64,000 nt of DNA, taken from Burkholderiales bacterium (GTDB taxonomy: Bacteria; Pseudomonadota; Gammaproteobacteria; Burkholderiales; Burkholderiaceae_C). Shown here one piece after another: positions 7,343-17,201 of the stretch (its first letter is position 1; the number at the start of each line of letters is the position of its first letter). The notes below the pieces were generated by a model. That model made no database searches and had not been told where the DNA came from. It worked only from the letters and a program-made list of their open reading frames with translations. The stretch lies in the NCBI GenBank assembly GCA_016219375.1, contig JACRNC010000011.1:124001-188000 (forward strand), read 5' to 3'. The position numbers and the translations under genes were made by a program.

Positions 7343-8599
7343 ATGAGCATCCTGATCCTTCAACTGCCCCGGCGGCCGCGCCAGGCTGCTGCCGAGGCGG
7401 CCCCCGACGGCGACGAGGCGCCCAAGCCGGCGCGCCGCCTGGGCGACGAGCTGCTCTATGCGCTGACGCACGACGGCGTCACGCTGGCCCGCCAGGGCAG
7501 CGCCATGCCCGACCTGCTGCCCCAGGCCGACGCCGTGGTCGCCGTGCTGCCGGCCGAGGACCTCAGCTGGCACCGCATCACCCTGCCCAAGGCACCGGCC
7601 GCGCGCATGCGTGCCGCGCTGGTCGGCCTGCTGGAAGACGCACTGCTCGACGAGGCCGACCGCGTGCACCTGGCCGTGGCCCCGCTGTCCAAGGCCGGCG
7701 AGCCGACCTGGGTGGCCGCCTGCGACCGCGAGTGGCTGCGGGCCCAGCTCGCGCCGCTGGAGAAAGCCGGCGTGCGCGTGGACCGCGTGGCCCCGGCCGT
7801 GTGGCCCGACGACCCGCCCGCCGGCTACTTCAGCGAGCTGCCCACCGAGGAGGGCGAGGCCACGGCGATGGCCCTGACCTGGTCCAGCGGCGCCGGCGTG
7901 GCCAGCTGGCCGGTGCGCGGCAGCCTGGCCCGCGGCCTGCTGCCCGAGCCGCTGCCCGAAGGCACGCGGCTCTTCGCCACGCCCGCGGTCGCGGCGCCGG
8001 CCGAACGCTGGATCGGCGCGCCCGTCACGGTGCAGTCGCCCGCCGAGCACCTGCTGCAGGCCTCGCGCTCGCTGTGGAACCTGCGCCAGTTCGACCTGGC
8101 GCCCAGCAGCCGCGGCCTGAGCGCGGTCAGCGAGGCCTGGCGCAAGTTCCGCACCCCGGCCTGGCGGCCGGTGCGCCTGGCGCTGATGGCCATCGTCGCG
8201 GTGCACCTCGTCGGCCTCAATCTGGCCGCCTGGGAGCAGCGCCGCCAGCTCTCGGCCCGGCGCGCGCAGATGAACGACCTGCTGCTGCAGGCCCACCCGG
8301 ACATCGGCCCGGTGATCGACGCGCCCACGCAGCTCCGCCGCGCCAACGAAGCCCTGCGCGCCCAGGCCGGCCAGCCCGGCCCGGCCGATCTGGAGCCGCT
8401 GCTGCAGCTGGCGGCCAGCGCCTGGCCGATGCAGCGCACGCTGCAGACGCTGCAGTACGACGGTACCGCTTTAAGCCTGCTGGCCGAGGGCTGGAGCCCG
8501 ATGGAGATCGAGCAGTTCCGCACCGCGCTGGAGGCCAGCGGCGCGCAGGTGCTCGTTGAGGGCAGCCGCATCACCCTCAGCCCGCGCAAGCGCACCTGA
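7343..8599 (+). CDS. gspL: Type II secretion inner-membrane protein GspL
   Basis: A 418-residue GspL. The N-terminal half is an actin-like cytoplasmic domain (ELLYALTHDGVTLARQG..., VVAVLPAEDLSWHRITLPKAPAARMRAALVGLLED) that docks the GspE ATPase. A membrane segment lies near residues 275-295 and a small periplasmic ferredoxin-like domain follows. It is separated from gspK by about 100 bases that include a TAGAAT element (7307-7312), so an internal promoter is possible. It is followed 25 bases later by gspM. Confidence 0.88.
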   Translation: MSILILQLPRRPRQAAAEAAPDGDEAPKPARRLGDELLYALTHDGVTLARQGSAMPDLLPQADAVVAVLPAEDLSWHRITLPKAPAARMRAALVGLLEDALLDEADRVHLAVAPLSKAGEPTWVAACDREWLRAQLAPLEKAGVRVDRVAPAVWPDDPPAGYFSELPTEEGEATAMALTWSSGAGVASWPVRGSLARGLLPEPLPEGTRLFATPAVAAPAERWIGAPVTVQSPAEHLLQASRSLWNLRQFDLAPSSRGLSAVSEAWRKFRTPAWRPVRLALMAIVAVHLVGLNLAAWEQRRQLSARRAQMNDLLLQAHPDIGPVIDAPTQLRRANEALRAQAGQPGPADLEPLLQLAASAWPMQRTLQTLQYDGTALSLLAEGWSPMEIEQFRTALEASGAQVLVEGSRITLSPRKRT

Positions 8600-8624
8600 G
8601 ACCACACAGGGACATGAGCCGCAC

Positions 8625-9203
8625 ATGACCGCCGCACCGCAAGCAAGCCCGCCTTACGACGGCCCGGCCTGGCTGCAGCCGCTGCATGCGCGCTGGCAGA
8701 CCCTGGCGCCGCGCGAGCGCCGCATGGTGACCCTCGCCGCCTGGGCCGTGGGCGCGGTGCTGCTGTGGCTGATCGCCGTGGCCCCGGCGCTGCGCACGCT
8801 GGCCGCCGCGCCCACCGAGCGGGCCCGGCTCGACGCCCAGCTCGACGAGATGCGCACGCTGGCCGGCGAGGCCGCCGCCCTGCGCGCCGCGCCGCAGATC
8901 GCCCCGGCCCAGGCCGATGCCGCGCTGCGTGCAGCCACCGAGCGCCTGGGCCCCACCGCCCGGCTGGAGCCGCAGGCCGACCGCATGGTGCTGCGCTTCT
9001 CCGGTGTCAGCGGCCCGGCCTTTGCCGCCTGGCTGACCGAAGTGCGCGCCGGCGCCCGCGCCCGCGTGCTGCAGGCCGAGCTGCTGCAGGAGGCGGCGGC
9101 CGGTGCGACCGCTGCGCCGGCCGCCGCCGCCTCCGCCCCGGGCGCGGCGCCGGCCGTCACCTACACCGGCACTGTGGCCCTGGCGCTCGGAGGCGGTCGA
9201 TGA
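8625..9203 (+). CDS. gspM: Type II secretion protein GspM
   Basis: A 192-residue GspM, partner of GspL in the inner-membrane platform. A short cytoplasmic N-terminus contains WQTLAPRERRMVTLAAWAVG, then one membrane segment (about residues 30-52), a coiled stretch rich in Ala/Arg/Glu and a ferredoxin-like end. The ATG at 8625 is preceded at some distance by AGGGA; the frame opens earlier at a TTG inside gspL but without family residues. The stop overlaps the gspN start (ATGA). Confidence 0.85.
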   Translation: MTAAPQASPPYDGPAWLQPLHARWQTLAPRERRMVTLAAWAVGAVLLWLIAVAPALRTLAAAPTERARLDAQLDEMRTLAGEAAALRAAPQIAPAQADAALRAATERLGPTARLEPQADRMVLRFSGVSGPAFAAWLTEVRAGARARVLQAELLQEAAAGATAAPAAAASAPGAAPAVTYTGTVALALGGGR

Positions 9204-10150
9204 ACCTTCGTCTAGCACTCAACCGACTGCGCCGGCGGCTGCCGCGCCGGCGCCACGTGCTGCCCGCCGGGCGCTTTGCGGGTACCTCGCGCTGGCTCGA
9301 ATCGACCCAGGAGGTGGCGCGCTGGGAGCGCGTGCGCCGCGCCGGCATGCGCTGGGGCATCTGGGGCGCGGTGCTGGGCACGCTGATCGGCATCGTGCTG
9401 TTCGCGCCGGCGGCCTGGCTGGCGTCCGCCGTGGGGCGGGCCACCGACGGCCGGCTGCTGCTGGCGGATGCCCAGGGCACCGTCTGGAGCGGCAGCGCCG
9501 TGGCCGTGCTCACCGGCGGGGCCGGCAGCCGCGATGCGCGTACGCTGCCCGGCCGCCTGTCGTGGACGCTGCGCCCGCACGGCATGGGCCTGGCGCTGAC
9601 GCTGGAGCAGCCCTGCTGCCTCAACGGCCGGCCGGTGGTCACGGTCAAGCCCGGCCTGGGGCGCATGCTGGTGACGGTGGACGGCACGGCAGGCACGACA
9701 GGCATGACCGCCCCAACCGGCGACTGGCTCGGCCAGTGGCCGGCGGCCTGGCTGGCCGGCCTGGGCACGCCCTGGAACACGCTGGACCTGGGCGGCGCGT
9801 TGCGCCTGTCCACCCAGGGCCTGGCGCTGGAGTGGGTACAGGGCCGCTGGCGCATGGCCGGGCAGGCCGAGCTGGCGCTGCGCGAGGTGTCCTCGCGCGT
9901 GACCACGCTGGAGCGCCTGGGCAGCTACCGGCTGATGATCGCCGGCGACGCGGCCACCGGCGGGGCGACGATGTCGCTCTTTACCGAAAGCGGCGCGCTG
10001 CAGCTCAGCGGCTCGGGCCAGTGGGACGCCGCCGGTGCGCGCTTCCGCGGCGAGGCCCGCGCGGCCGAGGGCCAGCAGGGCGCGCTGGACAACCTGTTGA
10101 ACATCATCGGGCGGCGCGCAGGCGACCGCTCCATCATCTCGATCGGATGA
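9200..10150 (+). CDS. gspN: Type II secretion protein GspN
   Basis: A 316-residue GspN-type protein. An Arg-rich N-terminus is followed by a membrane segment (about residues 50-75, WGIWGAVLGTLIGIVLFAPAAWLAS) and the characteristic ATDGRLLLADAQGTVWSGSA segment. The rest is periplasmic. GspN is variably present in type II systems; its role is poorly defined. It is coupled to gspM by ATGA and followed four bases later by the secretin gene. Confidence 0.87.
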   Translation: MNLRLALNRLRRRLPRRRHVLPAGRFAGTSRWLESTQEVARWERVRRAGMRWGIWGAVLGTLIGIVLFAPAAWLASAVGRATDGRLLLADAQGTVWSGSAVAVLTGGAGSRDARTLPGRLSWTLRPHGMGLALTLEQPCCLNGRPVVTVKPGLGRMLVTVDGTAGTTGMTAPTGDWLGQWPAAWLAGLGTPWNTLDLGGALRLSTQGLALEWVQGRWRMAGQAELALREVSSRVTTLERLGSYRLMIAGDAATGGATMSLFTESGALQLSGSGQWDAAGARFRGEARAAEGQQGALDNLLNIIGRRAGDRSIISIG

Positions 10151-10154
10151 CCCC

Positions 10155-12626
10155 ATGACCTCATCACACCGGTCTGCTCACCCGACCGCGCCTGGCCTGA
10201 CCGCCGCGGCCCCGGCCCGGACGCCCTCCGGTACAGGCGCCGCCCGGCGCCTGGCCCGCACGGCGGTGGCCTGCGGCGTGGCCCTGGCCCAGCTGGCGCC
10301 GGTGCTCGCGCCCGCGGCCTGGGCCCAGGGCGCGCACCGCCGCGCCGCCGCCCAGCCGGCCACCGTCACGGTCAACTTCGTCAATGCCGACATCGAAGGC
10401 GTGGCCCGCGCGATGGGCGCCATCCTCGACCGCCAGATCGTCGTCGACCCACGCGTCAAAGGCACGATCACCCTCTACAGCGAGCAGCCGCTGACCCCGC
10501 GCGAGGCCTATCTCAACTTCCTGGCCGCGCTGCGCGGGCAGGGCTTCGCGGTCGTCGAGGCTTCGGGCCTGCTCAAGGTCGTGCCCGAGGCCGAGGCCAA
10601 GCTGCAGACCGACACCGTGGCCGTGGGCGCGGTGCCCGCGCGCGGCGACCAGATCCTCACGCAGATCTTCCGCCTGCAGCATGAGAGCGCGCTGGGCCTG
10701 GTCACGGTGCTGCGCCCGCTGATCACGCCCAACAACACCATCAACGCCAACGCGGCCAACAACTCGCTGGTCGTCACCGACTACGCCGACAACCTGCAGC
10801 GCATCGCCAAGATCATCGCGGCGATGGACGTGCCGGCCACGACCGACCTGGAGGTCATCCCGCTGCGCCACGCGCTGGCGCTGGACGTGGCGCCGGTGCT
10901 GCAGAAGCTCTCCGAGTCGCCCGCGGCCCCCGGCACGGCCGGCGCGGCGGCGGCCGGCGGCGTGCTGGTCATGCCCGACGCCCGCACCAACAGCCTGATG
11001 GTGCGCGCGCCCAATGCCGCGCGGCTGGCCGCGCTGCGCTCGCTCATCGCCAAGCTCGACCGGCCCAACGAGGCCGGCACCGCCGGCAGCGGCATCTACG
11101 TGGTCTACCTGCGCAATGCCGATGCCACGCGGCTGGCGCAGATCCTGCGCGCGTCCTTCAGCCCGGACGCGCGGGGCGGCAGCGGCAGCGGCGGTACCTC
11201 CGGCGGCTCAGGCGGCGGCACTGCCACCACGCCCACCGCCACGGCGACGTCTGCAGGCACCGGCACCAACACCGCCACCAGCGGCACGTCCAGCACCTCG
11301 GCCGGCTCGTCGCCGCAGGCCACCTCGCCGGTCAATGCCGCGGCCGCGCCGTCCACCGGCGGCTTCATCCAGGCGGACCCGGCGACCAACTCGCTGATCA
11401 TCACCGCCAGCGAGCCGCTGTACCGCCAGCTGCGCGCGGTCATCGACCAGCTGGACGGCCGCCGCGCGCAGATCTATGTCGAGTCGATGATCGTCGAGGT
11501 CAATGCCGACAAGGTGGCCGAGATCGGCGTGCAGTGGCAGGGCCTGATCGGCAACAACGGCGACAAGAACGGCCTGGCGCTGGGCACCAACTTCGGCAGC
11601 ACCGGCAACCTGGCCACGCTCACCACCAGCCAGCTCACGGGCTCCACCAGCGGCATCACGCTCAACACCGGCCTCAACCTGGGGCTGATCCACAACTTCT
11701 CGGGCACCTACGCCCTGGGCGCGCTGGCCAACTTCCTGCAGACGCAGACCGACGCCAACATCCTGTCCACGCCCAACATCGTGGCCCTGGACAACGAGGA
11801 GGCCAAGATCGTCGTCGGCCAGAACGTGCCCTTCGTCACCGGCCAGTACACCAACAACAACACGTCCAACGGCTCGGTCAACCCCTTCACCACCGTCGAG
11901 CGCAAGGACGTCGGCCTGACGCTGCGCATCCGCCCGCAGATCGGCGAGGACGGCACGGTGCGCATGACGATCTACCAGGAGAACTCCAGCGTCCAGTCCG
12001 GCACCACGGCCAACACCAACGGCCCGACCACCAACAAGAGCTCGATCGAGACCACGGTGGTGGTCAACGACCGGCAGGTGATCGTGCTGGGCGGCCTGCT
12101 CAAGGACCAGCAGCAGGAGACGGTGAGCAAGGTGCCGCTGCTGGGCGACGCGCCGGTCATCGGCGGCCTGTTCCGCAACACCAATCGCGGCCGCACCAAG
12201 CAGAACCTGATGGTCTTCCTGCGCCCGGTGGTGCTGCGCACGCAGGACGCCACCAGCGCACTGAGCCTGGACCGCTACGACCTCATCCGCGCTGCGCAGC
12301 AGTCGGCCCAGCCGCGGCCCAGCGTGGTCATGCCCAATGACGGCCCGGTGCTGCCGCTGCTGGCCCCGGGCGAGCCGCGGCAGTCGCCGGGCAGCCTGCC
12401 GGGTGAGCTGCGCATGGCCCCGCCGCCGTGGACGCCGTCCGGCACGGCGCCTGCCGCGGTGCCGGCGCAGACCGCGCCCGCCGTCGTGCCCGCGCCCGGG
12501 CCCGAGCCGGCCACGGTCAACCCGGTGCCCGCGGCGCAGAGCCAGGCGCGGCCCCTGGGCGCAACGGGTGCGACGGGTGGCGCCGGCAGCACCCCGGCCA
12601 CCCCGACGACCACCACCACGCCCTGA
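10155..12626 (+). CDS. gspD: Type II secretion outer-membrane secretin GspD
   Basis: An 823-residue secretin forming the outer-membrane channel. A signal peptide ends near AWAQG (about residue 58). The N0 domain follows (about 68-140, [27 protein letters not shown]), then N1-N3 repeats with the typical [21 protein letters not shown] and [13 protein letters not shown] segments. N3 carries a Gly/Ser/Thr-rich insertion of about 65 residues (about 336-400). The secretin core contains [18 protein letters not shown] and [12 protein letters not shown]. The C-terminus is a Pro/Ala-rich tail of about 130 residues that may serve as a pilotin site, which is inference. Confidence 0.97.
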   Translation: MTSSHRSAHPTAPGLTAAAPARTPSGTGAARRLARTAVACGVALAQLAPVLAPAAWAQGAHRRAAAQPATVTVNFVNADIEGVARAMGAILDRQIVVDPRVKGTITLYSEQPLTPREAYLNFLAALRGQGFAVVEASGLLKVVPEAEAKLQTDTVAVGAVPARGDQILTQIFRLQHESALGLVTVLRPLITPNNTINANAANNSLVVTDYADNLQRIAKIIAAMDVPATTDLEVIPLRHALALDVAPVLQKLSESPAAPGTAGAAAAGGVLVMPDARTNSLMVRAPNAARLAALRSLIAKLDRPNEAGTAGSGIYVVYLRNADATRLAQILRASFSPDARGGSGSGGTSGGSGGGTATTPTATATSAGTGTNTATSGTSSTSAGSSPQATSPVNAAAAPSTGGFIQADPATNSLIITASEPLYRQLRAVIDQLDGRRAQIYVESMIVEVNADKVAEIGVQWQGLIGNNGDKNGLALGTNFGSTGNLATLTTSQLTGSTSGITLNTGLNLGLIHNFSGTYALGALANFLQTQTDANILSTPNIVALDNEEAKIVVGQNVPFVTGQYTNNNTSNGSVNPFTTVERKDVGLTLRIRPQIGEDGTVRMTIYQENSSVQSGTTANTNGPTTNKSSIETTVVVNDRQVIVLGGLLKDQQQETVSKVPLLGDAPVIGGLFRNTNRGRTKQNLMVFLRPVVLRTQDATSALSLDRYDLIRAAQQSAQPRPSVVMPNDGPVLPLLAPGEPRQSPGSLPGELRMAPPPWTPSGTAPAAVPAQTAPAVVPAPGPEPATVNPVPAAQSQARPLGATGATGGAGSTPATPTTTTTP

Positions 12627-12648
12627 CCCCGCCTCTGCAGGAGCCGAC

Positions 12649-14070
12649 ATGGGTGCCCGCCATCCGCTTCCCTATGCCTATGCCAAGGCCCACACCCTGC
12701 TGCTGGAGGACGACGGCCGGCAGGTGACGCTGTGGGCCGGCGAGCAGCCGGACCTGAAGGCCCTGTCCGAGGTCATGCGCCTCTATCAGGTGGACGCCAT
12801 CGAGCGCGACACCTCCGCCGCCCTGGCCCAGCGCATCCAGGCCGCCTACGCGGGCGGCGAGGGCAGCGCCGCGGCCGTTGTCGGCGAGGTGGAAAGCGCC
12901 GTGGACCTGTCCAAGCTCATGCAGGACCTGCCCGCCGTGGAGGACCTGCTGGAGTCGGCCAACGATGCGCCCATCATCCGCATGCTCAACGCGCTGCTCA
13001 CGCAGGCGGCCAAGGACGGCGCATCGGACATCCACATCGAGCCCTACGAGCGCAGCTCCAGCGTGCGCTTCCGCGTGGACGGCACGCTGCGCGAGGTGGT
13101 GCAGCCCAACAAGGCGCTGCATGCCGCGCTGATCAGCCGGTTGAAGATCATGGCCGAGCTCGACATCGCCGAGAAGCGCCTGCCCCAGGACGGCCGCATC
13201 AGCCTGCGCATCGGCGGGCGGGCCATCGACGTGCGCGTGTCCACGCTGCCCTCGGCTCATGGCGAGCGGGCGGTGCTGCGCCTGCTGGACAAGGGTGAGG
13301 CCCGCTTCACGCTGGAGTCGCTGGGCATGAGCGGCGACACGCTCGCGCGCTTCGACCGCCTGCTGCGCCAGCCGCACGGCATCGTGCTGGTCACCGGGCC
13401 CACCGGCTCGGGCAAGACCACCACGCTCTACGCCGGCCTGGGCCGCATCGACACCAGCACCACCAACGTGCTCACCGTGGAAGACCCGGTGGAGTACGAG
13501 CTGGCCGGCATCGGCCAGACACAGGTCAACGCCAAGATCGACCTGACCTTTGCCAAGGCCCTGCGCGCCATCCTGCGCCAGGACCCGGACGTGATCATGA
13601 TCGGCGAGATCCGCGACTTCGAGACCGCGCAGATCGCCGTGCAGGCCTCGCTCACCGGCCACCTGGTGCTGGCCACGCTGCACACCAACGACGCGCCCAG
13701 CGCGGTGACGCGGCTGATCGACATGGGCATCGAGCCCTTCCTGCTGTCGTCGTCCCTGCTGGGCGTGCTGGCCCAGCGCCTGGTGCGCAAGCTCTGCCCG
13801 GTGTGCCGCCGGCAAGACGGCAACGGCAGATGGCACCCCGTGGGCTGCGACGCCTGCGCCCAGAGCGGCTACAAGGGCCGCACCGGCATCTACGAGCTGA
13901 TGGTGGCCGACGACGCCGTGCGCGCGCTGATCCACAGCCGCGCGGCCGAGTCGCGCCTCTTCGTTGCGGCCGAGCAGGCCGGCATGAAGACCATGCGCGA
14001 GGACGGCGAACGCCTGGTGGCCGAGGGCATCACCTCGCTGCCGGAGCTGATGCGGGTCACACGAGAATGA
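12649..14070 (+). CDS. gspE: Type II secretion ATPase GspE
   Basis: A 473-residue hexameric secretion ATPase. Visible motifs are the N2 segment [21 protein letters not shown], Walker [11 protein letters not shown] (from residue 250), the Asp box and Walker B ([15 protein letters not shown]), and the His box [16 protein letters not shown]-terminal tetracysteine zinc element follows (CPVC ... CDAC). The start at 12649 follows CAGGAG and lies 22 bases after gspD. It is followed by two copies of an intergenic repeat before gspF. Confidence 0.97.
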   Translation: MGARHPLPYAYAKAHTLLLEDDGRQVTLWAGEQPDLKALSEVMRLYQVDAIERDTSAALAQRIQAAYAGGEGSAAAVVGEVESAVDLSKLMQDLPAVEDLLESANDAPIIRMLNALLTQAAKDGASDIHIEPYERSSSVRFRVDGTLREVVQPNKALHAALISRLKIMAELDIAEKRLPQDGRISLRIGGRAIDVRVSTLPSAHGERAVLRLLDKGEARFTLESLGMSGDTLARFDRLLRQPHGIVLVTGPTGSGKTTTLYAGLGRIDTSTTNVLTVEDPVEYELAGIGQTQVNAKIDLTFAKALRAILRQDPDVIMIGEIRDFETAQIAVQASLTGHLVLATLHTNDAPSAVTRLIDMGIEPFLLSSSLLGVLAQRLVRKLCPVCRRQDGNGRWHPVGCDACAQSGYKGRTGIYELMVADDAVRALIHSRAAESRLFVAAEQAGMKTMREDGERLVAEGITSLPELMRVTRE

Positions 14071-14074
14071 TCAG

Positions 14075-14152
14075 CCCCCAAGCTTGTCGCTTCGCGCCGT
14101 CGCGCCCCCCCGAGGGGGATGCTCCACCCGCCTTGGGGCGGCCCGGCGGCGG
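14075..14152 (+). repeat. Intergenic palindromic repeat, copy 1
   Basis: Begins CCCCCAAGCTTGTCGC and ends CCTTGGGGCGGCCCGGCGGCGG. CCCCAAG near the start pairs with CTTGGGG near the end, and an inner CCCCC...GGGGG pair forms a second hairpin. Copy 2 follows nine bases after the end of copy 1. Elements of this kind recur between genes in Burkholderiales genomes, from memory. Confidence 0.8.
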
Positions 14153-14161
14153 TTGGACGCG

Positions 14162-14237
14162 CCCCCAAGCTTGTCGCTGCGCGCCTTCGCTGCCCCCCGT
14201 GGGGGCCGCATCCGCCTTGGGGCGGCCCGGCGGCGGG
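14162..14237 (+). repeat. Intergenic palindromic repeat, copy 2
   Basis: Direct repeat of copy 1 with the same CCCCCAAGCTTGTCGC head and CCTTGGGGCGGCCCGGCGGCGG tail and a slightly diverged middle. It ends 16 bases before the gspF ATG, so its stems could affect gspF translation or readthrough from gspE. Confidence 0.8.
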
Positions 14238-14253
14238 TGCTAGAAGAGTCACC

Positions 14254-15468
14254 ATGCCCGCCTTCCGCTTCGAGGCCCTGGATGCCAATGGCCGCAGCAA
14301 GACCGGCCTGATCGAGGCCGACAACCCGCGGGCGGCGCGTTCGCAACTGCGGGCGCAGCAGCTGGTGCCGCTGCAGCTGGAGGCCGTGGGCCAGAGCGAT
14401 GCGCCGGGCAGCAGCGCACGCATGCGCCGCCGCGTGTTCTCCTCCACCGGCCTGGCCATCTGGACCCGCCAGCTCGCCGGCCTGGTCGCCGCCGGCCTGC
14501 CGCTGGAGCGTGCCTTGACCGCCCTGGCCGACGAGGCCGAGGACGAGCGCCAGCGCGAGCTCGTGGCCGGCCTGCGTGCCGAGGTCAACGCCGGCTCGCC
14601 CTTCGCCCGCGCCCTGGCCGGCCGGCCGCGCGAGTTCGACGACATCTACCGCGCCGTGGTCGCCGCCGGCGAGCAGAGCGGCCAGCTCGGCACCGTGCTC
14701 GACAAGCTGGCCGACGACCTGGAAGAGCGCCAGGCCCTGCGCGGCCGGCTGATCGGCGCGGCGCTCTACCCGGCCATCGTCTCGCTGGTGGCCGTGGTCA
14801 TCGTCATCTTCCTGGTCACCTATGTGGTGCCGCAAGTGGCGCAGGTGTTTGCCGGCACCAAGCAGACGCTGCCGCTGCTCACGCGCGTGATGCTGGGCAT
14901 CAGTGCCACGCTGCGCGACTGGGGCTGGCTGATCGCGCTGGCGCTGGCCGGCGGCATCGGCATGCTGGTCTACGCCCGCCGGCAGGAGGCCTTCCGCCTG
15001 CGCTTCGATGCCGCGTGGCTCAACCTGCCGCTCATCGGCCGCCTGGCCCGCGGCTACAACGCCGCGCGCTTTGCCGGCACCCTGGCCATGCTGGCCGGCT
15101 CGGGCGTGCCCATCCTCAAGGCCCTGCAAGCCGCGGCGGAGACGCTGTCCAACCGCGCCATGCGTGCCGACGCGGTCGAGGCCCTGGGCCAGGTGCGCGA
15201 GGGCGCGCCGCTGGCCGCGGCGATCGCGGCCAAGAAGCGCTTTCCGGGCCTCGTGCCCATGTTCGCCCGCCTGGGCGAGCAGACCGGCCAGCTGCCGCAG
15301 ATGCTGCAGCGCTGCGCCAACCAGCTGGGCGCCGAGGTGCAGCGCCGCGCGATGGCCGTGGCCACCATCCTGGAGCCGCTGCTCATCGTCGCGATGGGCC
15401 TGATCGTCATGCTGATCGTGCTGGCGGTGATGCTGCCCATCATCCAGCTCAACACCTTCGTCAAGTAG
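14254..15468 (+). CDS. gspF: Type II secretion inner-membrane platform protein GspF
   Basis: A 404-residue polytopic protein of the PilC/GspF family. It has two repeated cytoplasmic T2SSF domains (about 70-190 and 270-395). The family sequences are FEALDANGRSKTGLIEADNPRAAR at the N-terminus, VVAAGEQSGQLGTVLDKLADDLEERQ and FARLGEQTGQLPQMLQRCA. Membrane segments lie near 165-195, 220-240 and 370-395. It ends the operon. After its stop a GC hairpin (CCCCGGCTTGCGGGG) followed by GGCGGCCCGGCG looks like a worn fragment of the repeat found before gspF. Confidence 0.96.
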   Translation: MPAFRFEALDANGRSKTGLIEADNPRAARSQLRAQQLVPLQLEAVGQSDAPGSSARMRRRVFSSTGLAIWTRQLAGLVAAGLPLERALTALADEAEDERQRELVAGLRAEVNAGSPFARALAGRPREFDDIYRAVVAAGEQSGQLGTVLDKLADDLEERQALRGRLIGAALYPAIVSLVAVVIVIFLVTYVVPQVAQVFAGTKQTLPLLTRVMLGISATLRDWGWLIALALAGGIGMLVYARRQEAFRLRFDAAWLNLPLIGRLARGYNAARFAGTLAMLAGSGVPILKALQAAAETLSNRAMRADAVEALGQVREGAPLAAAIAAKKRFPGLVPMFARLGEQTGQLPQMLQRCANQLGAEVQRRAMAVATILEPLLIVAMGLIVMLIVLAVMLPIIQLNTFVK

Positions 15469-15656
15469 CGCACCAGCCGCACCCCGGCTTGCGGGGCGGC
15501 CCGGCGTTGGGCACGGTCGTTGCTGAATGCTGCACACAGCCCCGGCCAAATAGCGGGCTTTGCCGGTTCTCATCCGCGCACCGCGCTCGCTAGGCTGGGC
15601 TGCACCATCGCAGCACAGGTGGCATCACACGCAGGCAGTCCTGAAGGAGGGTCGGC

Positions 15657-16712
15657 ATGAGCGGCACGGATCTGGTCCCCATCCAGCGCGAGCAATCGTC
15701 GGGCGCCCTGGCCTTGAGCTCGGGAGCATCACACGGCGGCGGCGGCTTTGCCGGCCGCATCCCGATCGCGCACATGCGCAGCGTCTACCGCGTGCAGGAC
15801 ATCGAGCGTCGGCTGGACAAGCTGCCGCCCAAGGAGCACGAGAGCCTGCGCGCCACCTATGAGCGCATGCTCGAGAAGGGCCCGGAGCGCTTCCAGGTCA
15901 AGCCCTCGGGCCTGCCGGCGATGGAGCACCTGTACGACGAGCTGCCCAACTTCACCGAGGCGCTCGATGACCTGAAGCGCCAGCTCGCCCTGTGCCACGA
16001 CAGCCGCGACGCGCTGGAGATCACGCCCATGCTGCTGCTGGGCCCGCCCGGCGTGGGCAAGACGCACTTCGCGCGCGAGGTCTCCAAGCTGCTGGGCACG
16101 GGCTACGGCTTCGTCTCCATGAGCTCGCTGACCGCCGGCTGGGTGCTGTCCGGCGCGTCCAGCCAGTGGAAGGGCGCCCGCCCGGGCAAGGTCTTCGAGA
16201 CGCTGGTCGATGGCCAATATGCCAACCCGGTGATGGTGGTCGATGAGATCGACAAGGCCGGCGGCGAGCAGGCCTACGACCCGCTGGGCTCGCTCTACAG
16301 CCTGCTGGAGCACGACACGGCCGGCGGCTTCATCGACGAGTTCGCCGAGGTGCCCATCGACGCCAGCCAGGTGATCTGGGTGGCCACGGCCAACGAGGCC
16401 CGCGCCATCCCGGATCCCATCCTCAACCGCATGAACGTCTACGAGGTGCAGATGCCCGACCGCGACGCCGCCCGGCGCATCGCGGCCAAGCTCTACCGCA
16501 GCATCCGCGCCGACCACGACTGGGGCTCGCGCTTCGATCCCGAGCCGGCCGACGCGGTGCTGGACGCGATGAGCCAGCTCGCCCCGCGCGAAATGCGCCG
16601 CGCCTGGATGACGGCTTTCGGCAATGCCAAGCTGGATGGCCGCGATGCCATCGAAGCGCGCGACCTGCCGGCCGGCGGCCCGCGACGTGCGCCGATCGGC
16701 TTTGTGCAATGA
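15657..16712 (+). CDS. Lon-like AAA+ ATPase lacking a protease domain
   Basis: A 351-residue protein with one AAA+ module resembling the ATPase part of Lon. Walker A is GPPGVGKTH (about residues 127-135), Walker B is VMVVDEIDKA, followed by an ATANE sensor region and a PDPILNRM arginine-finger-like segment. No Ser-Lys protease domain follows, so it is probably a chaperone or remodelling ATPase; its substrate is unknown. The start has a strong AAGGAGGG ribosome site. A TAGGCT -10-like element lies at 15591-15596. It stands alone after the secretion operon. Confidence 0.8.
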   Translation: MSGTDLVPIQREQSSGALALSSGASHGGGGFAGRIPIAHMRSVYRVQDIERRLDKLPPKEHESLRATYERMLEKGPERFQVKPSGLPAMEHLYDELPNFTEALDDLKRQLALCHDSRDALEITPMLLLGPPGVGKTHFAREVSKLLGTGYGFVSMSSLTAGWVLSGASSQWKGARPGKVFETLVDGQYANPVMVVDEIDKAGGEQAYDPLGSLYSLLEHDTAGGFIDEFAEVPIDASQVIWVATANEARAIPDPILNRMNVYEVQMPDRDAARRIAAKLYRSIRADHDWGSRFDPEPADAVLDAMSQLAPREMRRAWMTAFGNAKLDGRDAIEARDLPAGGPRRAPIGFVQ

Positions 16713-16800
16713 GCCGCGTGAGCGGGGGGCGTCAGTGGGAGTGAACGCCGGATGCGCAGATGGCAGAGCCGGGAGATGAGCGCGCCCGCCGGCGACGCGT

Positions 16801-16825
16801 CGCTTGAGCCGCTTGAGCCGCTTGA
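16801..16825 (+). repeat. Short tandem array, 9-bp unit CGCTTGAGC
   Basis: 2.7 copies of CGCTTGAGC immediately upstream of the small gene at 16844. Function unknown. Confidence 0.6.
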
Positions 16826-16843
16826 CTCACGCATGATGGCCGC

Positions 16844-17161
16844 ATGAGCAACGACTTCTTCGCCCCGCCGCCCTTCAAGCCCGCCGAGGCCCTGATCGGC
16901 CTGCGTCGTCAGCTGCGCGATCTCAAGCTCACCGAGCGCGCGGGCGCCGATCCCGTGCGCTTCGAGCTGGCCGGCTCCACCGTGCTGGAGCTGCAGGCCC
17001 AGGCCGACGAGGCCGGCGAGCACCTCGTCGCCCGCCTGACCCGCCGCCCGGCGCGCACGCCCGAGTGGGAGACGCGCAGCCTGCGCAGCGGCGCCGACGT
17101 GCGCAGCCTGCTCGACGAGATCCGCCGCCGACTGGCGCGCTGGGACGACGAGCGGGATTAG
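16844..17161 (+). CDS. Hypothetical protein, 105 residues
   Basis: Not recognised. The protein is soluble and charged, with no signal peptide or membrane segment. It begins MSNDFFAPPPFKPAEALIGLRRQLRDLKLTER and has a central segment FELAGSTVLELQAQADE. Codon bias (GC-rich third positions) matches neighbouring real genes and the frame is clean. It lies between the AAA+ ATPase and a damaged minus-strand gene. A weak ribosome site makes the start at 16844 less certain. Confidence 0.6.
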   Translation: MSNDFFAPPPFKPAEALIGLRRQLRDLKLTERAGADPVRFELAGSTVLELQAQADEAGEHLVARLTRRPARTPEWETRSLRSGADVRSLLDEIRRRLARWDDERD

Positions 17162-17201
17162 ACCCGGCATCCAGACATCGCACGGTGGCCTCGGCTCGCG
17201 G

